From Thereva unica (taxonomy: Eukaryota > Arthropoda > Insecta > Diptera > Therevidae), in the NCBI GenBank assembly GCA_949987705.1, contig OX465282.1, forward strand, positions 41,256,039 to 41,320,038: DNA of 64,000 bases, in the 5' to 3' direction. The notes beneath the pieces were generated by a model, which saw only the letters and a list, made by a program, of their open reading frames with translations, made no database searches and was not told where the DNA came from. Of this stretch, positions 11,772 to 22,554 are shown in pieces (the first letter of the stretch is position 1; every line of letters begins with the position of its first letter). The translations under genes and the position numbers were made by a program.

Positions 11772-12404
11772 TCACTGGTCCCCTTGTTCAGCTGCCTTTC
11801 CGGCCGGCTCTACCATTTCCTCCGGCTTGTCCTTCTGGAATCGCACGTAGGCAAGGTCCAGCCCGCAGTTGAGTTTCCCCCCTGCACGCCTGACCGCCTC
11901 CGCCTCCTCCTTCGGACACCATACGGTGAGAATGGTACCGCCGTTTTTCGCGTCACCATATCTGCCTATGCGACTGACCCTCCACTTAGAAGTGTCCGTC
12001 ACACAGGCATTTTGACGACGTGATCCCCCAACAGATGAAGTTGCCTTCTTCTGTCTTCTGCGCTCCCTCTTCCTCTTCTGCTTCAGCTGCTTTCGCAGCC
12101 TCACTTCCGAGTCGGATTCCTGCGCTAACGTAGGCCCAGAGCCGGCTGACCTCTTGACACATTGCTGCATCGCATTGTCCACCTTCTCTGAGCATACCTC
12201 CAGGTTCAGCTTCACTAGCTCGCTCGCCGCCGCTTCTACGCTTTCCTGCGTGACTGCGTTGACATGCGAGTCGTCCACTTCCCTGTTCCTCGTAAGCAAT
12301 AGATGGCCTCCCCCAGAATCCATGAGGCCGGCCTCCGTAGAGGGTGGATTTCCCTGGCTTGCAGGTTTACCACCTGGGGTACAAATTTCCATTGTTGTAT
12401 CCAT
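11772..12404 (-). CDS. LINE ORF1 protein (Gag-like, nucleic-acid binding)
   Basis: A 210-residue protein precedes the polymerase ORF of the LOA-like LINE. ORF1 products of this class bind element RNA and form the ribonucleoprotein used for target-primed reverse transcription. The sequence shows an acidic/polar N-terminal half, a strongly basic tract (KQLKQKRKRERRRQKK, about residues 107-122) likely to bind RNA or act as nuclear signal, and a C-terminal part with GRYGDAKNGGTILTVWCP. I see no CCHC zinc knuckle, which makes it shorter and simpler than many LINE Gags. The stop codon TGA (11774-11772) is followed by one base and then the ATG of ORF2 (TGA-A-ATG), an arrangement suited to termination-reinitiation. 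The ATG at 12404 is the first in a frame opening 88 nt from the mapped 5' end. Confidence 0.85.
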   Translation of the reverse strand: MDTTMEICTPGGKPASQGNPPSTEAGLMDSGGGHLLLTRNREVDDSHVNAVTQESVEAAASELVKLNLEVCSEKVDNAMQQCVKRSAGSGPTLAQESDSEVRLRKQLKQKRKRERRRQKKATSSVGGSRRQNACVTDTSKWRVSRIGRYGDAKNGGTILTVWCPKEEAEAVRRAGGKLNCGLDLAYVRFQKDKPEEMVEPAGKAAEQGDQ

Positions 12405-12492
12405 TGCTTTTAAGTATCTATCTTAGTCAGGGCGTCCTAACGGGACCACACAAGCCTCACCACCACGTCAAGGTGTAGATACATCGGTGAGG

Positions 12493-12506
12493 TAATGGTG
12501 GTGCTA
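12493..12506 (+). repeat. LINE target-site duplication, 5' side
   Basis: Second copy of TAATGGTGGTGCTA. It is followed directly by the rest of the interrupted 142-bp unit (GTAGCCACCAC). Confidence 0.92.
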
Positions 12507-13723
12507 GTAGCCACCACAAAAAATCTCAAGTCCATATCGTGCACGGGCGATACCCCTAACTCACCCCCTAGAAATGATTATTTTTAAACAAATAGTTAGA
12601 GGCCTAGTGCCCCGCTGGATTTTTGTGGACTTGTTAAGGGTGGTGCTAGTAAGCACCACAAAAAATCTCAAGTCCATATCGTGCACGGGCGATACCCCTA
12701 ACTCACCCCCTAGAAATGATTATTTTTAAACAAATAGTTAGAGGCCTAGTGCCCCGCTGGATTTTTGTGAACTTGTTAAGGGTGGTGCTAGTAGCCACCA
12801 CAAAAAATCTCAAGTCCATATCGTGCACGGGCGATACCCCTAACTCACCCCCTAGAAATGATTATTTTGAAAAAAATAGTTAGAGGCCTAGTGCCCCGCT
12901 GGATTTTTGTGGACTTGTTAAGGGTGGTGCTAGTAGCCACCACAAAAAATCTCAAGTCCATATCGTGCACGGGCGATACCCCTAACTCACCCCCTAGAAA
13001 TGATTATTTTTAAACAAATAGTTAGAGGCCTAGTGCCCCGCTGGATTTTTGTGGACTTGTTAAGGGTGGTGCTAGTAGCCACCACAAAAAATCTCAAGCC
13101 CATATCGTGCACGGGCGACACTTTTAAAACACCCCCTAGAAATGATTATTTTAAACACAACAGTTAGAGGCCTAGTGCCCCGCTGGATTTTTGTGGACTT
13201 GTTAAGGGTGGTGCTAGTAACCACCACAAAAAATCTCAAGTCCATATCGTGCACGGGCGATACCCCTAACTCACCCCCTAGAAATGATTATTTTTAAACA
13301 AATAGTTAGAGGCCTAGTGCCCCGCTGGATTTTTGTGGACTTGTTAAGGGTGGTGCTAGTAGCCACCACAAAAAATCTCAAGTCCATATCGTGCACGGGC
13401 GATACCCCTAACTCACCCCCTAGAAATGATTATTTTTAAACAAATAGTTAGAGGCCTAGTGCCCCGCTGGATTTTTGTGGACTTGTTAAGGGTGGTGCTA
13501 GTAGCCACCACAAAAAATCTCAAGCCCATATCGTGCACGGGCGACACTTTTAAAACACCCCCTAGAAATGATTATTTTAAACACAACAGTTAGAGGCCTA
13601 GTGCCCCGCTGGATTTTTGTGGACTTGTTAAGGGTGGTGCTAGTAGCCACCACAAAAAATCTCAAGTCCATATCGTGCACGGGCGATACCCCTAACTCAC
13701 CCCCTAGAAATGATTATTTTAAA
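12507..13723 (+). repeat. Left-arm tandem array of ~142-bp repeats (inner part)
   Basis: The array interrupted by the LINE continues for about 8-9 more units, of variant ii and iii type, and stops at about 13,723 after GATTATTTT. The inner edge is not at the same repeat phase as the inner edge of the right arm (16,039). Confidence 0.92.
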
Positions 13724-13960
13724 TGTTGTGTGCTCTTTTCAATCCAAAGTTAAGAAACAAGAAACGTGTGTGATTATACCATTTTTAGGGGCACCAAATT
13801 AATTTTTCAGCTAAACAATTTATTCACTTATTTCATGTTTTTATTGATTTGATTGCTTTCATTATTCATATTTCATCATTAAAGCTATAACATATTTTTT
13901 TAACACTGAACATTTGGGGGAATTAGAGGTAACCAGTACATTTACAGTTTGTTCTAAATT

Positions 13961-14040
13961 CTCTAACTGTATTTTCAAAAATAATAATTTCTAGGGAGTG
14001 TTTGAAGGGAGGCCTCCGGGTGTTAAGGACTTGATATTTG
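13961..14040 (-). repeat. Degenerate single copy of the 142-bp repeat in the centre
   Basis: Matches the right-arm form of the unit (CTCTAACTGT…AATAATTTCTAGGGAGTGTTT…GGACTTGATATTT) with many substitutions. It is more diverged than any unit in the arms and is oriented like the right arm although it lies next to the left arm. Confidence 0.6.
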
Positions 14041-14160
14041 TTTGTTAATTCACTACGCAGACTTAGACTTACCCGCTTTTGGCCATACGGCCTTTGAAAA
14101 AGAAACGCGTGAGCTTTTGATTTTCTGAATCGTGAGTATTCATTGAGGAAAAAATCTATT

Positions 14161-14441
14161 TTAACCCTGCGTGTGTACACTATATTTCCCGAAACATGGT
14201 GTGTACACTGGGTCTTTTAGGGAACGGCCGGGTTTTCAAAGTTTTCTCGGCTATCAAAAATTCTGAAAAAAATCTGGGGTACTTATTGAAGTGTCTACTA
14301 TATAGCCAACAAGTTGCCAAAGTCATATGTTTGAAAGTATTGGGGAGGCAGTTGAAGTTCGCCTTCTATTCATGAGAGAAAAATTTGAGTTTCGGATTTT
14401 AACTGTTCCTTCAAAGACCCAGTGTACACACGCAGGGTTAA
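14161..14441. repeat. Nested inverted repeats with GTGTACAC octamers
   Basis: Two overlapping pairs: 14,161-14,181 with 14,421-14,441 (21 bp, perfect) and 14,200-14,217 with 14,413-14,430 (18 bp, perfect). The right-hand member is shared by both pairs, so two alternative stems of ~230-280 bp loop are possible. Confidence 0.8.
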
Positions 14442-16038
14442 TTTGAAAAGCGCCTTTTAAGCACAGCTATCCGTGTATTTTAAACCTTGCCTCCGCTCTA
14501 CCACCCGTCGACAATATTTTTTGCCCTAAGAGGTATCAAGTGGGTCACATTTTACCAATTGGGGAGGAATTTCAAAAATTTTAAAAAGTGATTGTAATCA
14601 TAATATTATTATCACTTTCAACTTGCGCAACTTATCACCACACACAACGAAAATTATTGTAGAAGATATTTAATGAAAGCAGCAAAAAAACACAAGTCAT
14701 AAAAAAAAGTCTACATATGGATTTACAATACAAAAATATGCAATGGATAGCATGGGGCCGGGGGATTTGGTGCCGTGACGGGGGAATTCTCGCTCCTCTC
14801 CAAACCTCGCACCCTTAGACTTTTTTTCCCAAAAATTCTGAAATCCATTCACAAAAGAAAAGGGTCGTATGAAAATTGCGTCGTAGCTTACAATTTTTCA
14901 TTATGAGCTCGCTCTATTCTTTGTCGATGGGTGCGCACGGTACAAATAGATATAGCGCGTCTCTCTCTGGCTGGGATTCTTAGCATGAATGTTTTGGTTA
15001 GTTTGAAATACTCGAAGTACGGTGTCCGGGGCTGAGGGGGGTTTTCCATTCATGACGAGGTGCCATAAATTTTTTCCAGATGATTTCTAAAGATTTAAAT
15101 CTGCTAAAACCGAAAATGCAAGGTATTTTTGCGAATTTTGTTGAATTGTTAGAAACAATTATTTATTAACAAAAGGAACTTTGAAAGAGAGGTTTTATAC
15201 ATAACGCATATTTAATAATAAGCATTGGACAACTTTTTTTTTCATATTTGTTATAAGAGCCCATGAATTTGAACCGAACACGATAACCGATGTTATAACA
15301 TATTTTTCATTTATTTTATAAAATCATTCAATTTCTATTTGTCTATAAAAACGCATATGTAGACATATCTTGATTACATTTTCACTTTAATGCTACTATC
15401 GGGTCGCATTATTCGCCTATAATGCGATCGACAAACAATAGCTCTTTGAAGCCTTCAACTGGAATGATAAAAAAAGTTTTCAATCTAATAGGGATATACA
15501 TATGTATACCTTTTCCTATCTAAGTTTTCGACAAGCAGATTTGAATATTTATTATTGTCTTTGCAAATATGTAAGTATGTACTACCTTTTCTGAAAGTTT
15601 CATTCTTTCGGAAATGAGCTAGCTACTGTTTGGCGGTTGCGGCTCGGGTTGACAACAACATTTATAGATTGTAATCTCGGGAATGAGTAATATGAGGTTC
15701 TTTCTATTGATTATGTTAGGCAAATTTTATAATCACAAAGAAATTTTAGACAATAACGAGACTCAGCGACGGTCCTTCCTAGTGGCTACCGAGGATGATA
15801 TCGTCACCCTTATGCCAGAGACGCGAAAGTGCAAATTTTTCACTCTCGCGCTAATAGGGTTTTGTAATACAAAATGGTACAAAGATGCCATGCCAGAAGT
15901 ACGAATATGGGTTTATTATATAGCTATATTAAGAAAACATTGGACGCGTAAAAAAATCTGATAGAGACAGTTTGAACATTTATCTAGCAATAACTCAAAA
16001 CTGCAGATTTACACTTTCACGTCTTTGGCATAAGGGTG

Positions 16039-19000
16039 ACGATATGGACTTGAGATTTTTTGTGGTGGCTACTAGCACCACCCTTAACAAGTCCACAAAA
16101 ATCCAGCGGGGCACTAGGCCTCTAACTGTTGTGTTTAAAATAATCATTTCTAGGGGGTGTTTTAAAAGTGTCGCCCGTGCACGATATGGACTTGAGATTT
16201 TTTGTGGTGGTTACTAGCACCACCATTAACAAGTCCACAAAAATCCAGCGGGGCACTAGGCCTCTAACTGTTGTGTTTAAAATAATCATTTCTAGGGGGT
16301 GTTTTAAAAGTGTCGCCCGTGCACGATATGGGCTTGAGATTTTTTGTGGTGGTTACTAGCACCACCCTTAACAAGTCCACAAAAATCCAGCGGGGCACTA
16401 GGCCTCTAACTATTTGTTTAAAAATAATCATTTCTAGGAGGTGAGTTAGGGGTATCGCCCGTGCACGATATGGACTTGAGATTTTTTGTGGTGGCTACTA
16501 GCACCACCCTTAACAAGTCCACAAAAATCCAGCGGGGCACTAGGCCTCTAACTGTTGTGTTTAAAATAATCATTTCTAGGGGGTGTTTTAAAAGTGTCGC
16601 CCGTGCACGATATGGGCTTGAGATTTTTTGTGGTGGCTACTAGCACCACCCTTAACAAGTCCACAAAAATCCAGCGGGGCACTAGGCCTCTAACTGTTGT
16701 GTTTAAAATAATCATTTCTAGGGGGTGTTTTAAAAGTGTCGCCCGTGCACGATATGGGCTTGAGATTTTTTGTGGTGGTTACTAGCACCACCCTTAACAA
16801 GTCCACGAAAATCCAGCGGGGCACTAGGCCTCTAACTGTTGTGTTTAAAATAATCATTTCTAGGGGGTGTTTTAAAAGTGTCGCCCGTGCACGATATGGG
16901 CTTGAGATTTTTTGTGGTGGCTACTAGCACCACCCTTAACAAGTCCACAAAAATCCAGCGGGGCACTAGGCCTCTAACTGTTGTGTTTAAAATAATCATT
17001 TCTAGGGGGTGTTTTAAAAGTGTCGCCCGTGCACGATATGGGCTTGAGATTTTTTGTGGTGGTTACTAGCACCACCCTTAACAAGTCCACAAAAATCCAG
17101 CGGGGCACTAGGCCTCTAACTATTTGTTTAAAAATAATCATTTCTAGGGGGTGAGTTAGGGGTATCGCCCGTGCACGATATGGACTTGAGATTTTTTGTG
17201 GTGGCTACTAGCACCACCCTTAACAAGTCCACAAAAATCCAGCGGGGCACTAGGCCTCTAACTGTTGTGTTTAAAATAATCATTTCTAGGGGGTGTTTTA
17301 AAAGTGTCGCCCGTGCACGATATGGGCTTGAGATTTTTTGTGGTGGCTACTAGCACCACCCTTAACAAGTCCACAAAAATCCAGCGGGGCACTAGGCCTC
17401 TAACTGTTGTGTTTAAAATAATCATTTCTAGGGGGTGTTTTAAAAGTGTCGCCCGTGCACGATATGGGCTTGAGATTTTTTGTGGTGGTTACTAGCACCA
17501 CCCTTAACAAGTCCACGAAAATCCAGCGGGGCACTAGGCCTCTAACTGTTGTGTTTAAAATAATCATTTCTAGGGGGTGTTTTAAAAGTGTCGCCCGTGC
17601 ACGATATGGGCTTGAGATTTTTTGTGGTGGCTACTAGCACCACCCTTAACAAGTCCACAAAAATCCAGCGGGGCACTAGGCCTCTAACTATTTGTTTAAA
17701 AATAATCATTTCTAGGGGGTGAGTTAGGGGTATCGCCCGTGCACGATATGGACTTGAGATTTTTTGTGGTGGCTACTAGCACCACCCTTAACAAGTCCAC
17801 AAAAATCCAGCGGGGCACTAGGCCTCTAACTATTTGTTTAAAATAATCATTTCTAGGGGGTGTTTTAAAAGTGTCGCCCGTGCACGATATGGGCTTGAGA
17901 TTTTTTGTGGTGGCTACTAGCACCACCCTTAACAAGTCCACAAAAATCCAGCGGGGCACTAGGCCTCTAACTATTTGTTTAAAAATAATCATTTCTAGGG
18001 GGTGAGTTAGGGGTATCGCCCGTGCACGATATGGACTTGAGATTTTTTGTGGTGGCTACTAGCACCACCCTTAACAAGTCCACAAAAATCCAGCGGGGCA
18101 CCAGGCCTCTAACTATTTGTTTAAAAATAATCATTTCTAGGGGGTGAGTTAGGGGTATCGCCCGTGCACGATATGGACTTGAGCTTTTTGTGGTGGCTAC
18201 TAGCATCACCCTTAACAAGTCCACAAAAATCCAGCGGGGCACTAGGCCTCTAACTGTTGTGTTTAAAATAATCATTTCTAGGGGGTGTTTTAAAAGTGTC
18301 GCCCGTGCACGATATGGGCTTGAGATTTTTTCTGGTGGTTACTAGCACCACCCTTAACAAGTCCACAAAAATCCAGCGGGGCACTAGGCCTCTAACTATT
18401 TGTTTAAAAATAATCATTTCTAGGGGGTGAGTTAGGGGTATCGCCCGTGCACGATATGGACTTGAGATTTTTTGTGGTGGCTACTAGCACCACCCTTAAC
18501 AAGTCCACAAAAATCCAGCGGGGCACTAGGCCTCTAACTATTTGTTTAAAAATAATCATTTCTAGGGTGTGAGTTAGGGGTATCGCCCGTGCACGATATG
18601 GACTTGAGATTTTTTGTGGTGGCTACTAGCACCACCCTTAACAAGTCCACAAAAATCCAGCGGGGCACTAGGCCTCTAACTATTGTGTTTAAAATAATCA
18701 TTTCTAGGGGGTGTTTTAAAAGTGTCGCCCGTGCACGATATGGGCTTGAGATTTTTTGTGGTGGTTACTAGCACCACCCTTAACAAGTCTACAAAAATCC
18801 AGCGGGGCACTAGGCCTCTAACTGTTGTGTTTAAAATAATCATTTCTAGGGGGTGTTTTAAAAGTGTCGCCCGTGCACGATATGGGCTTGAGATTTTTTG
18901 TGGTGGCTACTAGCACCACCCTTAACAAGTCCACAAAAATCCAGCGGGGCACTAGGCCTCTAACTATTTGTTTAAAATAATCATTTCTAGGGGGTGTTTT

Positions 19001-20884
19001 AAAAGTGTCGCCCGTGCACGATATGGGCTTGAGATTTTTTGTGGTGGCTACTAGCACCACACTTAACAAGTCCACAAAAATCCAGCGGGGCACTAGGCCT
19101 CTAACTATTTGTTTAAAAATAATCATTTCTAGGGGGTGAGTTAGGGGTATCGCCCGTGCACGATATGGACTTGAGATTTTTTGTGGTGGCTACTAGCACC
19201 ACCCTTAACAAGTCCACAAAAATCCAGCGGGGCACTAGGCCTCTAACTATTTGTTTAAAAATAATCATTTCTAGGGGGTGAGTTAGGGGTATCGCCCGTG
19301 CACGATATGGACTTGAGATTTTTTGTGGTGGCTACTAGCACCACACTTAACAAGTCCACAAAAATCCAGCGGGGCACTAGGCCTCTAACTATTTGTTTAA
19401 AAATAATCATTTCTAGGGGGTGAGTTAGGGGTATCGCCCGTGCACGATATGGACTTGAGATTTTTTGTGGTGGCTACTAGCACCACCCTTAACAAGTCCA
19501 CAAAAATCCAGCGGGGCACTAGGCCTCTAACTATTTGTTTAAAAATAATCATTTCTAGGGGGTGAGTTAGGGGTATCGCCCGTGCACGATATGGACTTGA
19601 GATTTTTGGGGGTGGTTACTAGCACCACTCTTAACAAGTCCACAAAAATCCAGCGGGGCACTAGGCCTCTAACTATTGTTTTAAAAATATTCATTTTTAG
19701 GGGGTGAGTTAGGGGTGTCGCCCGTGCACGATATCGACTTGAGATTTTTGGGGGTGGTTACTAGCACCACCCTTAACAAGTCCACAAAAATCCAGCGGGG
19801 CACTAGGCTTCTAACTATTGTTTTAAAAATATTCATTTTTAGGGGGTGAGTTAGGGGTGTCGCCCGTGCACGATATCGACTTGAGATTTTTGGGGGTGGT
19901 TACTAGCACCACCCTTAACAAGTCCACAAAAATCCAGCGGGGCACTAGGCCTCTAACTATTGTTTTAAAAATATTCATTTTTAGGGGGTGAGTTAGGGGT
20001 GTCGCCCGTGCACGATATCGACTTGAGATTTTTGGGGGTGGTTACTAGCACCACCCTTAACAAGTCCACAAAAATCCAGCGGGGCACTAGGCCTCTAACT
20101 ATTGTTTTAAAAATATTCATTTTTAGGGGGTGAGTTAGGGGTGTCGCCCGTGCACGATATCGACTTGAGATTTTTGGGGGTGGTTACTAGCACCACCCTT
20201 AACAAGTCCACAAAAATCCAGCGGGGCACTAGGCCTCTAACTATTGTTTTAAAAATATTCATTTTTAGGGGGTGAGTTAGGGGTGTCGCCCGTGCACGAT
20301 ATCGACTTGAGATTTTTGGGGGTGGTTACTAGCACCACTCTTAACAAGTCCACAAAAATCCAGCGGGGCACTAGGCCTCTAACTATTGTTTTAAAAATAT
20401 TCATTTTTAGGGGGTGAGTTAGGGGTGTCGCCCGTGCACGATATCGACTTGAGATTTTTGGGGGTGGTTACTAGCACCACTCTTAACAAGTCCACAAAAA
20501 TCCAGCGGGGCACTAGGCCTCTAACTATTGTTTTAAAAATATTCATTTTTAGGGGGTGAGTTAGGGGTGTCGCCCGTGCACGATATCGACTTGAGATTTT
20601 TGGGGGTGGTTACTAGCACCACCCTTAACAAGTCCACAAAAATCCAGCGGGGCACTCGGCCTCTAACTATTTTTTCCAAAAAACATCATTTTTAGGGGGT
20701 TAGTTAGGGGTAGGTTTATAATTCGGGGTTAATAATTTAGGTATGATATTTTTCGAGACCCCCACTGTCTGTCTGGTATCAAAAAACAATTATTTACTTG
20801 TTTTTTAAGGTCCGATAGTCAGTTTCAAAATTTAATTTTTTTTTCTAAAATCGTTCGATCGAACGTTCGGAACTTCAGGCTCAT
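16039..20884 (-). repeat. Right inverted arm: ~33 units of the 142-bp repeat plus outer leader
   Basis: Mirror image of the left arm. Inner units are variants ii and iii, mixed; the outer eight or so (from about 19,600) are variant i, as at the outer end of the left arm; the leader occupies 20,690-20,884. Several unit boundaries show single-base markers shared by groups of units (for example CACGAAAATCC at about 16,806 and 17,516, in segments that look like a duplicated 5-unit block), indicating local unequal exchange. Confidence 0.93.
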
Positions 20885-20885
20885 C

Positions 20886-22245
20886 TAGATGGTGGTTATC
20901 CCTAGCAGAATTTGATTTTGAGGTCTTATATCGTAGCAAAAGCCTTATACAGCATGTCGATTGTTTGAGCAGACAGCCGTACGAGGAAGCTAAAGAGGCG
21001 GAAGAAGCTGACTTGAAAGTTTTTAGTATCAACATTTCCACGGAAGATTGGTTATTGACGATCCAACTGCAGGACCCGAAGCTTACAAATATCCTCGATA
21101 TATTGCAACGTAATCCTAAAAGTAGTGAAGAGAAACAAGTTCACGTAGCATACGAAATTAAATCAAGTCGATTATATAGGAAAGTAGGAAATGAATTAAG
21201 GTGGGTAGTACCTAGATGCGCTATTCCCCAGATTATCAAGACGTGCCATGACGACATGGGGCATTTCGCTTTGGACAAGACCCTGAATCTACTTAGACGA
21301 GACTACTGGTTCCCGAGAATGAGGAATAAAGTTAAAAGCTATATAAGCAGCTGCATTAATTGTGCGTACTATAAATATACGAAAACGCGATCCGAAGGGG
21401 ATCTTCATTGCATTGAGAAAGTGGCAATTCCTTTCCACACTATTCACGTGGATCACCTAGACCCCTTTCCCAAAAGTGCCCAAAGAAATAGTTATATACT
21501 CGGAATCGTGGACGGATTCACCAAGTACTTAGTCATCTATCCGGTCAGAACTACGTCAGCAAGTATTACATTAAGAATGCTCAACGTCTTCAGCCAAAGT
21601 TTTGGAACACCTACGTGAATGATCTCAGACCGTGGAACGGCATTTTCAGCAAAGGAGTTTAAGGGATATAGTGAGCGCAGTTGCATTCGGCATGTGCTAA
21701 CAGCGACACGCTCACCACGAAGTAATGGACAAATCGAAAGATGCAACAGAACGATTCTTAACGCTTTACGCACGATGGCAGACGGAGGAAGAACCTGGGG
21801 AAAACTATTGCGTCCAATACAGTGGGGAATAAATTCATCACGGCATGATTCGACGAAGCGAACACCACACGAGTTGCTCTTCGGCTTCCAACCGAGAGAC
21901 CCTCTACAAAACAAGGTGTTGTTAACACTACATGACGATGGCCCGGATCGGCCGATAGATCTTCCATCTGTGAGACAACAAGCTCTAGAAAACATAAGAA
22001 GAGCCCAAAGCACTCAAAAGCAGTTCTACGACGCGAAGCGAAAACCAGCACATCAATATGAAATAGGCGACTTAGTGCTTATAGAAAGGCCTAGCATATC
22101 AACGGGAGATTCAAGGAAACTCGACCCAAAGTACAAAGGGCCCTATATCATACAGGAAGTTTTGGGAAACGACAGATACCGAATAACTGATACCCCTGGA
22201 GCTCCGGAGAAGTCAACGCCAATATCACGGAGTGTTCGCATCTGA
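20886..22245 (+). pseudogene. Ty3/Gypsy pol, RNase H end to integrase, one stop codon
   Basis: The frame opens exactly at the right edge of the foldback structure with WWLSLAEFDFEVLYR and CLSRQ, the C-terminal end of a Gypsy RNase H. It continues through an HHCC zinc finger (GHFALDKTLNLLRRDYWFP, then SCINCAYYK) and the integrase core (HVDHLDPFPK, LGIVDGFTKYLVIYPVR, ISDRGTAF, SPRSNGQIERCNRTILNALR) to a C-terminal chromatin/DNA-binding part (GDLVLIERPS, LDPKYKGPYIIQEVL). DDE residues are visible in HVDHLD, SDRGT and NGQIE. A TGA at 21,616-21,618 sits where an arginine codon CGA is expected, so a single transition kills it. The upstream gag-RT half is absent, replaced by the foldback structure. 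Confidence 0.9.
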
Positions 22246-22430
22246 TATCATGAAGCCCTGGTGCCAGAATCCAGATGGCGTCGATGAAGGCAGTAGTACT
22301 GATGATGATGGATCCGAGGACGAATCACACAGTCAGGTTGACCGAGCTGTAACAAGTTCTGAACGCACCCATTCAGTTAGAGAAGTTGGCAGTACTGAAA
22401 GAAAACAAGTAACCAACCAATGAGAGAAAA
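22232..22430 (+). pseudogene. Gypsy pol C-terminal tail, frameshifted
   Basis: A +1 frame picks up where the integrase frame ends and reads MKPWCQNPDG, then an acidic tail (EGSSTDDDGSEDES). MKPW-like boxes followed by acidic tails end many Gypsy polyproteins, so a one-base indel near 22,240 most likely separates it from the frame above. Confidence 0.6.
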
Positions 22431-22554
22431 AAGCTTCGCTTCCTTCTGGCGGTTGACGTAGAAAGCTCGAGGACGGCAGCAGCGACAATTTTTCCTAAAG
22501 ACTAAAGTTTGAATAAAGAAGAATTATAATTTTACTAACGTTTTTTCTTTTTTT
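22431..22554 (+). other. Probable Gypsy 3' end, truncated by the Helentron-like element
   Basis: Contains an AATAAA at about 22,511 followed by T-rich sequence. It may be part of a 3' LTR, but no LTR pair is available to define it. Confidence 0.3.

Larger units (their letters stand above)
8016..12492 (-). mobile_element. Complete LOA/I-group LINE with 14-bp target duplication
   Basis: A 4,477-bp non-LTR retrotransposon lies inside a 142-bp repeat unit. The 14-mer TAATGGTGGTGCTA is present at 8,002-8,015 and again at 12,493-12,506, a perfect target-site duplication. Both ends are therefore authentic: an 88-nt 5' UTR ahead of ORF1 and a short 3' UTR ending in a TATATATA tail rather than poly(A). 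ORF1 and ORF2 are both uninterrupted. RNase H after RT, a CCHC finger at the C-terminus and the ORF layout fit the LOA/I assemblage; the exact clade needs a tree. An intact element with a perfect TSD is a recent arrival, younger than the repeat array that holds it. Confidence 0.92.
13724..16038. other. Non-repetitive centre of the foldback element
   Basis: 2.3 kb with no recognisable transposase or other protein on either strand; the longest frames (85 and 92 codons) have no motif I know. It holds three kinds of structure. First, a degenerate 142-bp-repeat piece in right-arm orientation at 13,961-14,040 (CTCTAACTG, ATAATTTCTAGGGAGTGTTT, GGACTTGATATTT). Second, nested inverted repeats at 14,161-14,181/14,421-14,441 and 14,200-14,217/14,413-14,430, built on the octamer GTGTACAC. 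Third, an imperfect ~42-bp inverted repeat at 15,797-15,838/16,005-16,045 that abuts the right arm. It may be a remnant of a former coding centre. Confidence 0.6.
3910..20884. mobile_element. Giant foldback (long-inverted-repeat) element, ~17 kb with nested LINE
   Basis: The first ~220 bases (from ATGAGCCTGAAGTTCCG) recur almost perfectly as the reverse complement at the other end (…CGGAACTTCAGGCTCAT at 20,884). Inside these leaders both arms consist of ~142-bp tandem repeats in inverted orientation, about 36 units on the left (4131-8015 plus 12493-13723) and about 33 on the right (16039-20690), around a 2.3-kb non-repetitive centre. Without the nested LINE the element is about 12.5 kb. Long inverted arms built from tandem subrepeats are the hallmark of Foldback/Galileo-type elements; assignment to that class is inference because no transposase was found. 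No target-site duplication is visible: flanks are TTTCTTC and CTAGATGG. The left flank is a LINE and the right flank a Gypsy pol, so this is not a simple insertion into one element. Confidence 0.8.

Noticed and set aside
15683..15961. 92-codon frame in the foldback centre as a candidate transposase
   Set aside because: No DDE, THAP or other motif, no upstream continuation, and part of it is an inverted repeat with the arm border.
16039..19126. Serial 60-63-codon frames every 142 bp (LRFFVVATSTTLNKS…) on both arms
   Set aside because: They overlap each other, have the exact period of the DNA repeat, start and end inside it and mirror between arms; they are by-products of the repeat, not genes.
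4131..20690. CRISPR-like regular repeats
   Set aside because: Units are contiguous 142-bp tandem repeats without unique spacers, in a eukaryotic transposon context.
3901..20895. TCAT/ATGA at both foldback edges as a target duplication
   Set aside because: The shared bases belong to the inverted repeat itself; the bases beyond do not match.
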